Positions 8,932 through 17,632 of a DNA stretch of 64,000 bases are shown here, piece after piece. Position numbers and translations under genes: made by a program. The stretch comes from Rheinheimera maricola (GTDB taxonomy: Bacteria; Pseudomonadota; Gammaproteobacteria; Enterobacterales; Alteromonadaceae): assembly GCF_016918075.2 (NCBI RefSeq), contig NZ_JAERPS020000002.1:372001-436000 (forward strand). Direction: 5' to 3'. The notes beneath the pieces are model-generated. The model did no database searches, was not told the DNA's origin, and saw only the letters and a program-made list of their open reading frames with translations. Positions within the stretch are counted from its first letter, which is position 1. Every line of letters starts with the position of its first letter.

Positions 8932-10491
8932 TTGAACACACTAAAATTAAAACACTTATCCGCTGCCTGGCCGCTGATTGCGGCTACAGCGTTACTGATG
9001 CCGCTAGCAGCAAGTGCGCAACAGCCAAAATTAGTAACGCCACAACAGGCTAAGCCTACCCTGTCGCCTTGTTATGCCCAGAATTTAACTGACCGTATGC
9101 TGTGCGGTAGTATTCGCCGGCCACTGGACGCCGCAGCGCCATCTCAGGATGCCGGCATCGATATTCATTTTGCGGTATTGCCTGCTATCAATCCCTTGCA
9201 CCAACAAGAAGCGGTAGTAGCCTTTGCCGGTGGTCCGGGCCAGTCAGCGTTTGATGCGGCGGCAACCTTCGCCCATATCCTGCGCTACGCCAGGGAAAGC
9301 CGCGATATTCTGCTGGTCGATCAACGCGGTACCGGCAAGTCCGGTTTACTGCAATGCGATGGCCTGGACTTAACCAGCCAGTTTGCGCTGGATGAAAACA
9401 GCGTTGATATCACCAAGATGACGCGCAAAGAAACCGAGCTGTGTCGTGACAAATTACAAGTCGACCTTAACCATTACACTACAGTGGCTGCCGCGGGCGA
9501 TTTTGAAGCGGTACGTCTGGCGCTGGGTTATCAAAAACTGCATTTGTATGGTGGCTCGTACGGCACCCGTATGGCACAAGAGTATATGCGCCAGTATCCC
9601 TCTGCGGTGCTTACTGCCACCCTGGATGGTGTGGTGCCGTTTAACCAAAGCTTCGGCGCTATGGGCGCTGCCTCTGATGCATCATTGGAAGCAGTTTATG
9701 CGTATTGTGATGCCTCACCAGAGTGCCAGCAGCAGTTTCCTGCTGCGCGTGCGCAATTGCAGCAGTTACAACAAACGCTGACAGCACAAACCATCAACAC
9801 CAAGGTGCGCCACCCGCGCACTTTTGAGCTGATTGAATTGAACCTGACCCGGGCCAAGCTACAACAAGCGCTGCGTTTTGCCTTATACCGCAATAGCACC
9901 CGTGCCATGCTGCCGTTGGTGGTAGACCAGGCCAGTACCGGCGATTACAGCGCCTTAACCGGTTTAATGCTGGCACAGGATATTGCTGCAGATTTATCCG
10001 TCGGCGTTAACTTTGCCGTGGTGTGTGGCGAAGACCGGCCATTTTGGACCGCGCAGAGCCAGGCTGAATTTGCACAAAGCTATTTAGGCCAAAGCTGGCT
10101 GCAGGGCGCCGAAACCAGCTGTAATGTCTGGCAAGTCACACCGGTCGCTGCCGATTACACGGCGCCGCTGCAAACGGATACGCCGGTGTTGTTGTTATCC
10201 GGCGGCTTAGACCCGGTAACACCGCCAGGCTGGGCTGAACTGGCGATGGCAAAGATGCGCAATGCCCGTCATCTTGTTGCGCCGCATGCGACCCATATTG
10301 TCGCCTCACAAACCTGCGCGCCCAAACTGATTAGCCAGTTTATTAACCAACAGTCCACCGCTGAACTGGATGAACGCTGTTTACAACAAGAGCTGCGTCA
10401 AGCCTTTTTAACCAATGCCAATGGCACCGCGATGCCACCAACTGCTCTGGCAGCAAGCCCAACCTCCACTACTATCGGCGCTGAGGAATAA
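8932..10491 (+). CDS. Secreted alpha/beta hydrolase, S33 / TAP-like family
   Basis: A 519-residue alpha/beta hydrolase with a signal peptide ending AASAQQ. The triad can be placed: nucleophile S209 in GGSYGTR, D427 in LLSGGLDPVTPP and H455 in HATHIV. A C-terminal TAP-like segment holds the Asp and His, as in proline iminopeptidase-like (S33) and SCO-type tripeptidyl peptidases. The probable start is a TTG at 8932, seven bases after a strong GAGGAG; upstream in-frame starts would bury that site and disrupt the signal peptide. It is followed after three bases by an ABC exporter pair, suggesting one operon. The natural substrate (peptide or ester) is not evident. Confidence 0.88.
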   Translation: MNTLKLKHLSAAWPLIAATALLMPLAASAQQPKLVTPQQAKPTLSPCYAQNLTDRMLCGSIRRPLDAAAPSQDAGIDIHFAVLPAINPLHQQEAVVAFAGGPGQSAFDAAATFAHILRYARESRDILLVDQRGTGKSGLLQCDGLDLTSQFALDENSVDITKMTRKETELCRDKLQVDLNHYTTVAAAGDFEAVRLALGYQKLHLYGGSYGTRMAQEYMRQYPSAVLTATLDGVVPFNQSFGAMGAASDASLEAVYAYCDASPECQQQFPAARAQLQQLQQTLTAQTINTKVRHPRTFELIELNLTRAKLQQALRFALYRNSTRAMLPLVVDQASTGDYSALTGLMLAQDIAADLSVGVNFAVVCGEDRPFWTAQSQAEFAQSYLGQSWLQGAETSCNVWQVTPVAADYTAPLQTDTPVLLLSGGLDPVTPPGWAELAMAKMRNARHLVAPHATHIVASQTCAPKLISQFINQQSTAELDERCLQQELRQAFLTNANGTAMPPTALAASPTSTTIGAEE

Positions 10492-10494
10492 ATC

Positions 10495-11229
10495 ATGATT
10501 AAAGTAACCGATTTACATAAAAAGATAGGCCAGGTACAGGCACTAAATGGCCTGAGCTTTGAAGCACACAACGGCACTATCACCGGTTTGTTAGGCCCCA
10601 ATGGCGCCGGTAAAACCACCTGTTTACGCACGCTGTTTGGTTTACTCAAAGCCGACAGCGGCAGTGCTGAAATTGACAGTTTGAATGTGGTGACCCAAAG
10701 CTCACAAGCAAAGCAACAGCTGGGACTGTTTCCCGACCCCTTTGGTTTATATGAGCGGTTAACTCCGCGCGAGTATGTACAGTTTTTTGCTGAGTTAAAC
10801 GGCATGGCCGGCAAAGAAGCTAAACAGGCCACAGACGAAGTACTTTCTTTACTGAAAATGCAAGACATTGCCGACCGGCGCTGTCAGGGCTTTTCGCAGG
10901 GCCAGCGCATGAAAACTGCGTTAGCCCAAGCCATAGTGCATAAACCTACCAATATTGTACTGGATGAACCCACCCGCGGTTTGGATGTAATGAGCACCCG
11001 GCTGCTGCGCGATTTACTGCTGATGTTAAAACAGCAAGGCCATTGCGTGCTGTTTTCCAGCCATGTAATGCAAGAAGTCGCCGCGCTGTGTGATCAGGTG
11101 GTGGTTATGGCTGCAGGCCGGGTGGTGGCCCAGGGCTCACCGGCCGAACTCTGTCTACGTACCGGCAAAACCAGCCTGGAAGATGCATTTATTAGCCTGA
11201 TTGGCACTGATGAAGGAATTGCAGCATGA
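10495..11229 (+). CDS. ABC transporter ATP-binding protein, NatA-like
   Basis: A 244-residue ATPase with Walker A GPNGAGKTT near residue 37, a degenerate ABC signature FSQGQRMKTALAQA, Walker B NIVLDEPTRGLD and an H-loop SSHVMQEV. The sequence resembles NatA, the ATPase of a Na+ exporter, and other ABC-2 exporter ATPases. GAGGAA precedes the ATG, and the gene starts three bases after the hydrolase stop. It overlaps the permease gene by four bases (ATGA). Cargo is unknown; the sodium assignment is by similarity only. Confidence 0.9.
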   Translation: MIKVTDLHKKIGQVQALNGLSFEAHNGTITGLLGPNGAGKTTCLRTLFGLLKADSGSAEIDSLNVVTQSSQAKQQLGLFPDPFGLYERLTPREYVQFFAELNGMAGKEAKQATDEVLSLLKMQDIADRRCQGFSQGQRMKTALAQAIVHKPTNIVLDEPTRGLDVMSTRLLRDLLLMLKQQGHCVLFSSHVMQEVAALCDQVVVMAAGRVVAQGSPAELCLRTGKTSLEDAFISLIGTDEGIAA

Positions 11230-12362
11230 TGACCATATTTCGTACTTTGTTTCGTAAAGAACTGCTCGATGCCAGCCGCGACAAGCGCTCGGTGATGGCC
11301 GGGCTGTATTATGCTGTTGGCACGCCGCTACTGATGTGCTTGCTGTTTTCAGTGCTGTTAAAGCAGCTTAGCTCCAGCGATGAGCTGCTTATCAGTATCG
11401 ACAATGCCAACGCCGCCCCGGCACTGGTGCACTATTTGGCCAACAAAGATATCCGCCAGGGCGAAGGTGCTGAAGTCAAAGCAATTCGCCTGGTGGTTAG
11501 CACTGATTTTCAGCAGCAACTGCAGCAAGGCCGGCCAGCTACCGTTATTATTGATGCCGACCGCGCCGACGATCAGCTGCAAACTGCTATCCGCCGCTTA
11601 GAGCGCGAGCTTGGCCGCTACAACAGTGAAATTGCCACTTTACGCCTGATGGCGCGCGGTATAGATCCGCAATTAATGCAGCCGATAGATGTACAAATGC
11701 AGGATCAGGCCACGCCGGACTCTCGCGGCGGTACTTTTCTGGGAATTGCCAGCCTGAGCATTATTTTAACGCTGTTCTACGCCGCAATGAACCTGGCGAT
11801 AGACACCAGTGCCGGCGAGCGTGAGCGCAATTCACTGACCTTACTACTGAGCCAGCCACTGAGCAGCCTGCAATTGGTGCTGGCAAAAATTGCCGCTATC
11901 GCCTGTTTTTCCATGCTGGGTCTGGTTGTCATTCTGTTGGTGTCTAAGTTTACCTATGGCATGGTGCCCTGGCAGCAACTGGGCTTTAACATCAGCCTAG
12001 ATGCCGACTTTATGCTGTTTACGCTGCTGGTTGGCTTACCGTTGGCGCTGTTGTCAGCCAGTTTACAGGTGATGGTATCCTTTGTGGCCAAATCGTTTAA
12101 AGAAGCACAAACCTACGTCACTATGGTGCTGTTGGTGCCAGTGGCATTGAGCATGGTCACTACTTACAACATAGCGCCGGACCACCTGCAGTGGCTACCC
12201 ATCGCCGCACAGCAACAAGCGATGATCGGCTTTTTGAAAGGCAGCGCCATCGCCATGCCGCAATTGTTGGTGTCCAGCCTGCTAACCCTGGCCATCTTTG
12301 CCGCTTGCAGTTACGCCAGCAGCCGGCTGTTAAAAAGTGAAAAAGTGGTATTTGGTTTATAA
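11226..12362 (+). CDS. ABC-2 type permease, NatB-like
   Basis: A 378-residue membrane partner of the preceding ATPase. One N-terminal helix (about residues 25-45) is followed by a large extracytoplasmic domain (about 50-170, with LERELGRYNSEIATLRLMARG) and then five or six helices to the C-terminus, the NatB/ABC-2 layout. The motif SAGERERNSLTLLLSQPLS after the second helix is typical of NatB-like permeases. It is translationally coupled to the ATPase. The linked secreted hydrolase could process or be functionally tied to the exported substrate, but that is inference. Confidence 0.88.
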   Translation: MMTIFRTLFRKELLDASRDKRSVMAGLYYAVGTPLLMCLLFSVLLKQLSSSDELLISIDNANAAPALVHYLANKDIRQGEGAEVKAIRLVVSTDFQQQLQQGRPATVIIDADRADDQLQTAIRRLERELGRYNSEIATLRLMARGIDPQLMQPIDVQMQDQATPDSRGGTFLGIASLSIILTLFYAAMNLAIDTSAGERERNSLTLLLSQPLSSLQLVLAKIAAIACFSMLGLVVILLVSKFTYGMVPWQQLGFNISLDADFMLFTLLVGLPLALLSASLQVMVSFVAKSFKEAQTYVTMVLLVPVALSMVTTYNIAPDHLQWLPIAAQQQAMIGFLKGSAIAMPQLLVSSLLTLAIFAACSYASSRLLKSEKVVFGL

Positions 12363-12386
12363 GCTGAATCTTGCTTAGGACAGTGC

Positions 12387-12404
12387 CCCCGGCCAAAACC
12401 GGGG
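12387..12404. terminator. GC hairpin between convergent natB-like and alkB genes
   Basis: CCCCGG and CCGGGG form a 6-bp GC stem around CCAAAA. Neither side has a T-run, so its role as a terminator is uncertain. Confidence 0.35.
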
Positions 12405-12408
12405 ACGC

Positions 12409-13509
12409 TTATTGGCTACGCATGGCGCCGTAATGTTGCTCCCACCGCGCCAGCTTAGGCTCCATCAGGCGAAACCATAGCGGTGGCAGCAGCGCCAGCA
12501 AAATACAGCCCAGATAGCCGGTTGGCAATTGTGGTGCGTCCGGCACCGCTTTTAACTGATAAAACGGCACTGTAGCCCTGGCATGGTGATGCGAATGCCG
12601 GGTCAGGTTAAAACTGGCCCAGCTACTGATGCGCTTATTACTGTTCCAGCTGTGATAAGGCCGCACCGGCTGGTTTGGCAGCCGGTACAGGCCGTAATGC
12701 TCGACATAGTTAACAATTTCCAGCAGGGCTTTGGCCAGCAACGCGCTAACACTAAACGCTAATAAACCTTGCCATCCGGCCAACCACAGCGCCACGGCAG
12801 ACAACATTAACGACATCGCAATGCCGCGTATTATGCGGTTATGCGTACTTAATGCCGGCTGTTGTTTTTTACTCAGGCGCTGCGCTTCAATGCGCCAGGC
12901 ACTGATATTGCCGCCCAGGGTTGAGCAGCAGATATGCTGGTAAACATTGCGACCACGCGGCGCACTGGCAGGATCTTTGGCGGTAGCCACATAGCGGTGA
13001 TGGCCGTAGACATGCTCAATAGCGAAGGCCGTATCCCAGCTAAATGCCAGCAGCCAACGCCCTGTCAGCATTGCTACCGGATCACCAGTGCGATGAGTTA
13101 ACTCGTGGGCCGGCACAGTACCCAGCAACGCAATAAGCAGCGCCGCCGCCAAACACATTGCGCCATAATGCCAAAACAGATTCGTTTGCCGGGCAGCCAG
13201 CGCGTCATAGCCGCTAACGTATTGTATAAAGTGACCAAAGCCGAACAAATCATGCTGCGACAGGCTCCACATCATGGCGAAAAACACCAGACACAGCGCA
13301 GGTAATGCACTGTATAACAACACATTTAACACCCTTGGATGCTGATAGTCAGGTTCGCTGTTGTCATCACCGAATAACAGGTCACCAAACACAATAACCA
13401 GCGTTAGCGCCAGTAAGCCTGACACCATCCAGTGCCCACCCAAAATAATGCCGAGCAAAAACGGTACGCTTAAGCAGTGAAACAGACTGAACTTTAGATA
13501 TTTCAACAT
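12409..13509 (-). CDS. alkB: Alkane 1-monooxygenase (AlkB-type di-iron hydroxylase)
   Basis: A 366-residue integral membrane hydroxylase. It carries the histidine boxes of the AlkB family, HELTHR, EHVYGHH and RHSHHHA, and the NYVEHYGL element that separates alkane hydroxylases from fatty-acid desaturases. These bind the two irons that oxidise terminal methyl groups using rubredoxin as electron donor; no rubredoxin gene is nearby. Several hydrophobic helices precede the first box. I prefer the second in-frame ATG (13509) because GGAG is seven bases upstream; the ATG two codons earlier has it one base away. The divergent AraC-family gene is a likely regulator. It is slightly shorter than P. putida AlkB (401). 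Confidence 0.9.
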   Translation of the reverse strand: MLKYLKFSLFHCLSVPFLLGIILGGHWMVSGLLALTLVIVFGDLLFGDDNSEPDYQHPRVLNVLLYSALPALCLVFFAMMWSLSQHDLFGFGHFIQYVSGYDALAARQTNLFWHYGAMCLAAALLIALLGTVPAHELTHRTGDPVAMLTGRWLLAFSWDTAFAIEHVYGHHRYVATAKDPASAPRGRNVYQHICCSTLGGNISAWRIEAQRLSKKQQPALSTHNRIIRGIAMSLMLSAVALWLAGWQGLLAFSVSALLAKALLEIVNYVEHYGLYRLPNQPVRPYHSWNSNKRISSWASFNLTRHSHHHARATVPFYQLKAVPDAPQLPTGYLGCILLALLPPLWFRLMEPKLARWEQHYGAMRSQ

Positions 13510-13666
13510 AGGCATGCTCCTATTTGCATAAGCGTAAGCCTAAGCAAACCGGAGACGGCAGAACAGCGCCGCAGCAGCCAATTTATAGTCATTTGCGGCC
13601 ACAATACCGACTTTTATCTGCTGTTTAGCTACACTGGTCAACATTGCCCTTGCTACTGACATTACT

Positions 13667-14752
13667 ATGCCAGCTAACACCGCCATGCCTGTGCCGTCCG
13701 GCTACCCACAAATCGTGTTACCCAACCATTATTTACAACAACTTTTAGCCCTGGTAAAAAGCCGTGGTGTCAATACACCAGCCTTGTTGCAGCAGGCCGG
13801 TCTTAATCAGCAGCTCATGGCACAACATGAGATCAGGGTAAACTGGCCGCAGTTTTATCAGTTGTTGCAACACAGTGTAGCGTTGTCGAACGAGCCTGCA
13901 CTGGGCCTGTATCTTGGCAGTCAGCTCAGCATTAGTACCCACGGTTTACTGGGGTTGGTGGCGTTAAGCAGCACTGATGTACAGCAAGCACTGCAGCTTA
14001 TTGGCCGCTTTATCGCAACCCGAACCCCGCTTATAAGTTTGCAGGTGCAACAACGGCGCCAGCAGGTGGCACTGCTGCTTAACGAGCTTTATCCGTTGGG
14101 CGCTATCGGCCCCTTTATGGCTGAAACCGTGCTTGTTGCGCTGCATCAGGTATTGCAGGTGCTAACCCAACAGCAGTATCAGCCCAGCCAAATACACTTT
14201 GCGTTTCCCCCGCCTGCTTATCATGCGCTTTATCAGGTGTTTTTTCCCTGCAAGGTGTTGTTCTCACAGGCACAAACCGCTATTTACTTTGGCAGACGTT
14301 TTCTGGCCATCACACCGCCAATGTCAGACAGTAGCGTGCAGCAGCAACTTAGCGCGCAATGTGAACAGCAGTTGCAACAATTGCAGCAGTGGCAAACCCT
14401 GAGCGGCGCTATTCAACTGCTACTTGGCCGCACTAAAGGTCGCATACCGGATATCAAACAAGTTGCCGCCGAGTTTGCCATGTCAGAGCGCACCTTACGC
14501 CGGCGACTGGGGGACGAGCAGATAAGCTATCAGCAGCTGGTCAGCCGCTGGCGCATGCAGATGGCCGGGCATTACCTGCACAACACGGCACTGCCGGTAC
14601 AACAAATTGCTTACCTGCTAGGCTATGCCGACCCGGCTAACTTTGGCCGCGCTTTTCGTCAGCAACACGGGGTTTCGCCACAGAAAATCCGGCAGCTTGG
14701 TGTCAGTGCGCAGGTTAATGCGAACCCGACTGCCAACCCAGCGCATGAATAA
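13667..14752 (+). CDS. AraC family transcriptional regulator
   Basis: A 361-residue regulator with an N-terminal arabinose-binding-like domain typical of the OruR/ArgR-type subgroup (about residues 25-200) and a C-terminal double helix-turn-helix (about 255-345). The last part includes MSERTLRRRLGDEQISYQQL and the AraC signature VQQIAYLLGYADPANFGRAFRQQHGVSP. It is divergent from alkB with 157 bp between the starts, so it probably controls alkB; AraC-family activators of this layout often accompany alkane hydroxylase genes. Its 3' end overlaps the convergent MBL-fold gene by 38 bp. The inducer is unknown. Confidence 0.88.
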   Translation: MPANTAMPVPSGYPQIVLPNHYLQQLLALVKSRGVNTPALLQQAGLNQQLMAQHEIRVNWPQFYQLLQHSVALSNEPALGLYLGSQLSISTHGLLGLVALSSTDVQQALQLIGRFIATRTPLISLQVQQRRQQVALLLNELYPLGAIGPFMAETVLVALHQVLQVLTQQQYQPSQIHFAFPPPAYHALYQVFFPCKVLFSQAQTAIYFGRRFLAITPPMSDSSVQQQLSAQCEQQLQQLQQWQTLSGAIQLLLGRTKGRIPDIKQVAAEFAMSERTLRRRLGDEQISYQQLVSRWRMQMAGHYLHNTALPVQQIAYLLGYADPANFGRAFRQQHGVSPQKIRQLGVSAQVNANPTANPAHE

Positions 14753-15476
14753 TGCGGTTTTTCATCGAATGCCAATGGTTTTTTGGCAAGGTGGGCGCCT
14801 GAGCGAGAATATCAGCGAAATTTATACTGCTCCCCGCTTTTGGCAGCAAATGGGCAAAGTACAGCTGGCTGGGCTGCAATGCGTTTACCCGCTGCAGTGA
14901 TTGTTTATATTGATTCGGATGGCACACCGGATACGGCGGCACTAAACGCTTTTTTACCGATACGATTAAATCGGCGATATACAGCTGCTTTGTCGGTATA
15001 TGCCACAATGACAAGTCATGATCAGTGTGGCCCGGGGTGTATAGCACCTGCCAGTCGGGAAAGTCGGGCAAGTACTGTTCATCTTCAAGCAGCAAATCAG
15101 GCTTTAATATCGGGTTGTACCAAATATGCCGCTTCGGCTTACCCAGCCGGTTGGCAACCCACCAGGTTAGGCTAACATCGATAAGATGCGCGGTGCGGCC
15201 AAGCACGCCGCCATACCAACGCGGCGCTTTGGGGTGGCAGGCAATACGGGCACCGGTTAAGCGCCGCAGTTTATGCGCGCCGCCGGCATGGTCGGGGTGC
15301 ATATGGGTAACCACAATCAGCTTAAGCGCACTAAGAGACAAGCCGAGTGTATGCTGAATAAAATCAGACACCGTTGCAATATCAGCCCGGCTGCATCCAT
15401 CAAGTAACAGCAAGCTTTCGCCTTGCTGTACCAGATAAATGTTCTGTATATAGCCCTTGAGAATATGTAACTGCAT
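14715..15476 (-). CDS. MBL-fold metallo-hydrolase
   Basis: A 253-residue metallo-beta-lactamase-fold protein without a signal peptide. The metal motif H-x-H-x-D-H is HMHPDH (H58, H60, D62, H63); further ligands lie in YTPGHTDHD and YIADLIV. Families with this architecture hydrolyse thioesters, lactones or glutathione conjugates, and nothing here narrows the substrate. The gene converges on the AraC gene and overlaps its end by 38 bp. No strong Shine-Dalgarno is visible before the ATG, so the start could shift. Confidence 0.85.
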   Translation of the reverse strand: MQLHILKGYIQNIYLVQQGESLLLLDGCSRADIATVSDFIQHTLGLSLSALKLIVVTHMHPDHAGGAHKLRRLTGARIACHPKAPRWYGGVLGRTAHLIDVSLTWWVANRLGKPKRHIWYNPILKPDLLLEDEQYLPDFPDWQVLYTPGHTDHDLSLWHIPTKQLYIADLIVSVKKRLVPPYPVCHPNQYKQSLQRVNALQPSQLYFAHLLPKAGSSINFADILAQAPTLPKNHWHSMKNRIIHALGWQSGSH

Positions 15477-15642
15477 TAGGGTGTGTTTAGCCTCAGCTTT
15501 AGCAACTGGTCCGACATTACCTAAGCTTGCAGCAATTATCCAGCAGCAATTTACGCATAAGCTACCGATTTAACATCGGCTCTTGGCTTTTGCCGGCGCA
15601 GCGCTTAAGGTAGTAACACTATAGAAAAATGATGGAGTTACT

Positions 15643-16953
15643 ATGCGCTGGTCACTATTAAGCCTGGCTTTGTTACCGCTGTTACACACGCCGGACACAC
15701 TGGCCGAACCTAGGGCTGAGCTAACAAAGCAAATTGAACAGGTGATGCCAAAAGTGATTAGCTGGCGCCGCGATATTCACCAGCACCCGGAATTATCTAA
15801 CCGCGAAGTACGCACCGCCGCCAAGGTAGCCGCACATCTGGAAAAACTTGGCCTGGAGGTACGCACCGGCATTGCCCATACCGGCGTGGTCGGTATTTTA
15901 AAGGGCGGCAAGCCCGGCCCGGTGGTGGCGCTGCGCGCCGATATGGATGCACTGCCGGTAACCGAGCAAACCGGTTTAGCCTTTGCTTCAAAAGTGGTGA
16001 GCGAATTTAACGGCCAGCAAACCGGTGTAATGCACGCCTGCGGCCATGATGCCCATGTGGCGATACTGATGGGCGCGGCGGAAGTGCTGGCAAAACAACA
16101 AGCTGATATCGCCGGTACTATTATGTTTGTGTTTCAACCGGCGGAAGAAGGCCCACCGGCCGGTGAAGATGGCGGCGCTAAGATGATGCTAGCCGAAGGT
16201 TTATTTGCCAACCCCAGCCCGTCGGCTATTTTTGGCCTGCATGTCTGGCCCGGAGAGCCTGGCCAGCTGCAGGTAAAAACCGAAGGCATTATGGCCGCAG
16301 CCGACAGCTTTCAAATAACGGTAAAAGGCAAGCAGGTACATGGCTCCAGCCCGTGGCGCGGCATAGACCCGATTAATGTTACCGGCCAGCTGATTAACGC
16401 CATTAACCTTATTCCAGCGCGGCAGATAGATGTGACCAAAGCGCCTGCCGTGGTGTCGTTCGGCCAGGTGCATGGTGGCATTCGCTGGAACATTATTCCC
16501 GATGACGTAAAACTGGAAGGCACCATTCGCACCTTTGACAGCGAGATGCGCGAAGACTTAATTGCCCGCATGGCGCACACCAGCGAACATATTGCCAAAG
16601 CCAGCGGCGCGACAGCAGAATTTCATGTGCATAACTTTGCTGCCGTTACCTGGAACGACCCGGCACTAACCGACTGGGCGATGCCGAGCTTGGCATGGGC
16701 CGCAGGCGATAAAGGTGTAGCGCCGATAAAGCCGATTACCGGCGCCGAAGACTTCTCGTTTTACCAGCAGCAAATTCCCGGGGTGTTTTTCTTTTTGGGT
16801 ATATCGCCCGAGGGCAAAGCGCTAAGCGAAGTACCGCCGAATCATTCGCCAATGTTTGATGTTAACGAAGATGCCTTAGTTAATGGCGTGCGGGCACTTA
16901 CCGGTTTAGCTCTGGATTACCTGGCCAAGCCGCCGCAGGCTGCAATAAATTAA
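15643..16953 (+). CDS. Secreted M20 family amidohydrolase (hippurate hydrolase-like)
   Basis: A 436-residue M20D metallopeptidase/amidohydrolase with a signal peptide (MRWSLLSLALLPLLHTPDTLA). The catalytic domain starts with SWRRDIHQHPELSNRE; metal ligands are in MHACGHDAHVAILMG, the catalytic glutamates in FQPAEEGPP, and a late ligand in GAEDFSFY. A dimerisation domain is inserted at about residues 210-330. The family cleaves N-acyl amino acids or aminoacyl amides; export suggests that substrates are outside the cytosol. GGAG lies six bases before the ATG. The gene is nine bases ahead of tag, so they are probably co-transcribed. Confidence 0.92.
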   Translation: MRWSLLSLALLPLLHTPDTLAEPRAELTKQIEQVMPKVISWRRDIHQHPELSNREVRTAAKVAAHLEKLGLEVRTGIAHTGVVGILKGGKPGPVVALRADMDALPVTEQTGLAFASKVVSEFNGQQTGVMHACGHDAHVAILMGAAEVLAKQQADIAGTIMFVFQPAEEGPPAGEDGGAKMMLAEGLFANPSPSAIFGLHVWPGEPGQLQVKTEGIMAAADSFQITVKGKQVHGSSPWRGIDPINVTGQLINAINLIPARQIDVTKAPAVVSFGQVHGGIRWNIIPDDVKLEGTIRTFDSEMREDLIARMAHTSEHIAKASGATAEFHVHNFAAVTWNDPALTDWAMPSLAWAAGDKGVAPIKPITGAEDFSFYQQQIPGVFFFLGISPEGKALSEVPPNHSPMFDVNEDALVNGVRALTGLALDYLAKPPQAAIN

Positions 16954-16962
16954 GGACCGATA

Positions 16963-17532
16963 ATGACTGCACCGTGCCGCTGTCACTGGGTTGATTTAAC
17001 TAAACCCGACTATGTCGCCTACCATGACACCGAATGGGGCGTGCCGGTGTATGACGACAACAAGCTGTTTGAGTTTTTAACCTTAGAAGCCGCCCAGGCG
17101 GGGCTAAGCTGGTATACCGTGCTAAAAAAACGCGATAACTACCGTGCTGCTTTTGCCAATTTTGACCCGGTAAAAGTCGCAGCTTTTGATGAGGCCAAAG
17201 CGGCTGAGTTACTGCAAAACCCCGGCATTATCCGTAACCGCTTAAAAGTGGCGGCAGCAATTAACAACGCCGCACGGTTTTTAGAGGTACAGGCCGAGTT
17301 TGGCAGTTTCAGCAATTATCAATGGCAGTTTGTTAGCGGCAAACCGCAGTACAACAGCATTGCCGGCCCGGAGGATTACCGCGCCACCAGCCCCGAGTCT
17401 GATGCTTTTAGTAAAGATTTAAAAAAGCGCGGCTTTAAGTTTGTTGGCTCGACCATTATTTACGCCCATATGCAGGCCTGCGGCATGGTGAATGATCATC
17501 ATAATGACTGCTTTAAAAAAGCCGTGCGCTAA
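16963..17532 (+). CDS. tag: DNA-3-methyladenine glycosylase I
   Basis: A 189-residue Tag, which excises 3-methyladenine from alkylated DNA (E. coli Tag is 187). Conserved landmarks are CHWVDLTKPDYVAYHDTEWGVP at the N-terminus, the substrate pocket segment LTLEAAQAGLSWYTVLKKR, and the C-terminal zinc site residues in HMQACGMVNDHHNDC. AAGGA six bases before the ATG overlaps the end of the amidohydrolase gene, indicating co-transcription. A strong terminator follows. Confidence 0.96.
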   Translation: MTAPCRCHWVDLTKPDYVAYHDTEWGVPVYDDNKLFEFLTLEAAQAGLSWYTVLKKRDNYRAAFANFDPVKVAAFDEAKAAELLQNPGIIRNRLKVAAAINNAARFLEVQAEFGSFSNYQWQFVSGKPQYNSIAGPEDYRATSPESDAFSKDLKKRGFKFVGSTIIYAHMQACGMVNDHHNDCFKKAVR

Positions 17533-17553
17533 GATGCCGGCATAAGGCTCGAT

Positions 17554-17584
17554 AAAAAAACCCCGACGTAAACGTCGGGGTTTT
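17554..17584. terminator. Bidirectional terminator between tag and the subtilase gene
   Basis: AAAACCCCGACG and CGTCGGGGTTTT form a perfect 12-bp stem with a TAAA loop, flanked by A-run and T-run. It can serve tag on the plus strand and the protease gene on the minus strand. Confidence 0.9.
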
Positions 17585-17632
17585 ATGTTAAAGCCAACAG
17601 CAGCCGTGCCTGTTGCTAATAATTACTCAGTA

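Noticed and set aside
10398-10868. Open frame of 156 codons antisense to the hydrolase/ATPase junction
   Set aside because: It crosses two well-supported genes on the other strand and has no family resemblance.
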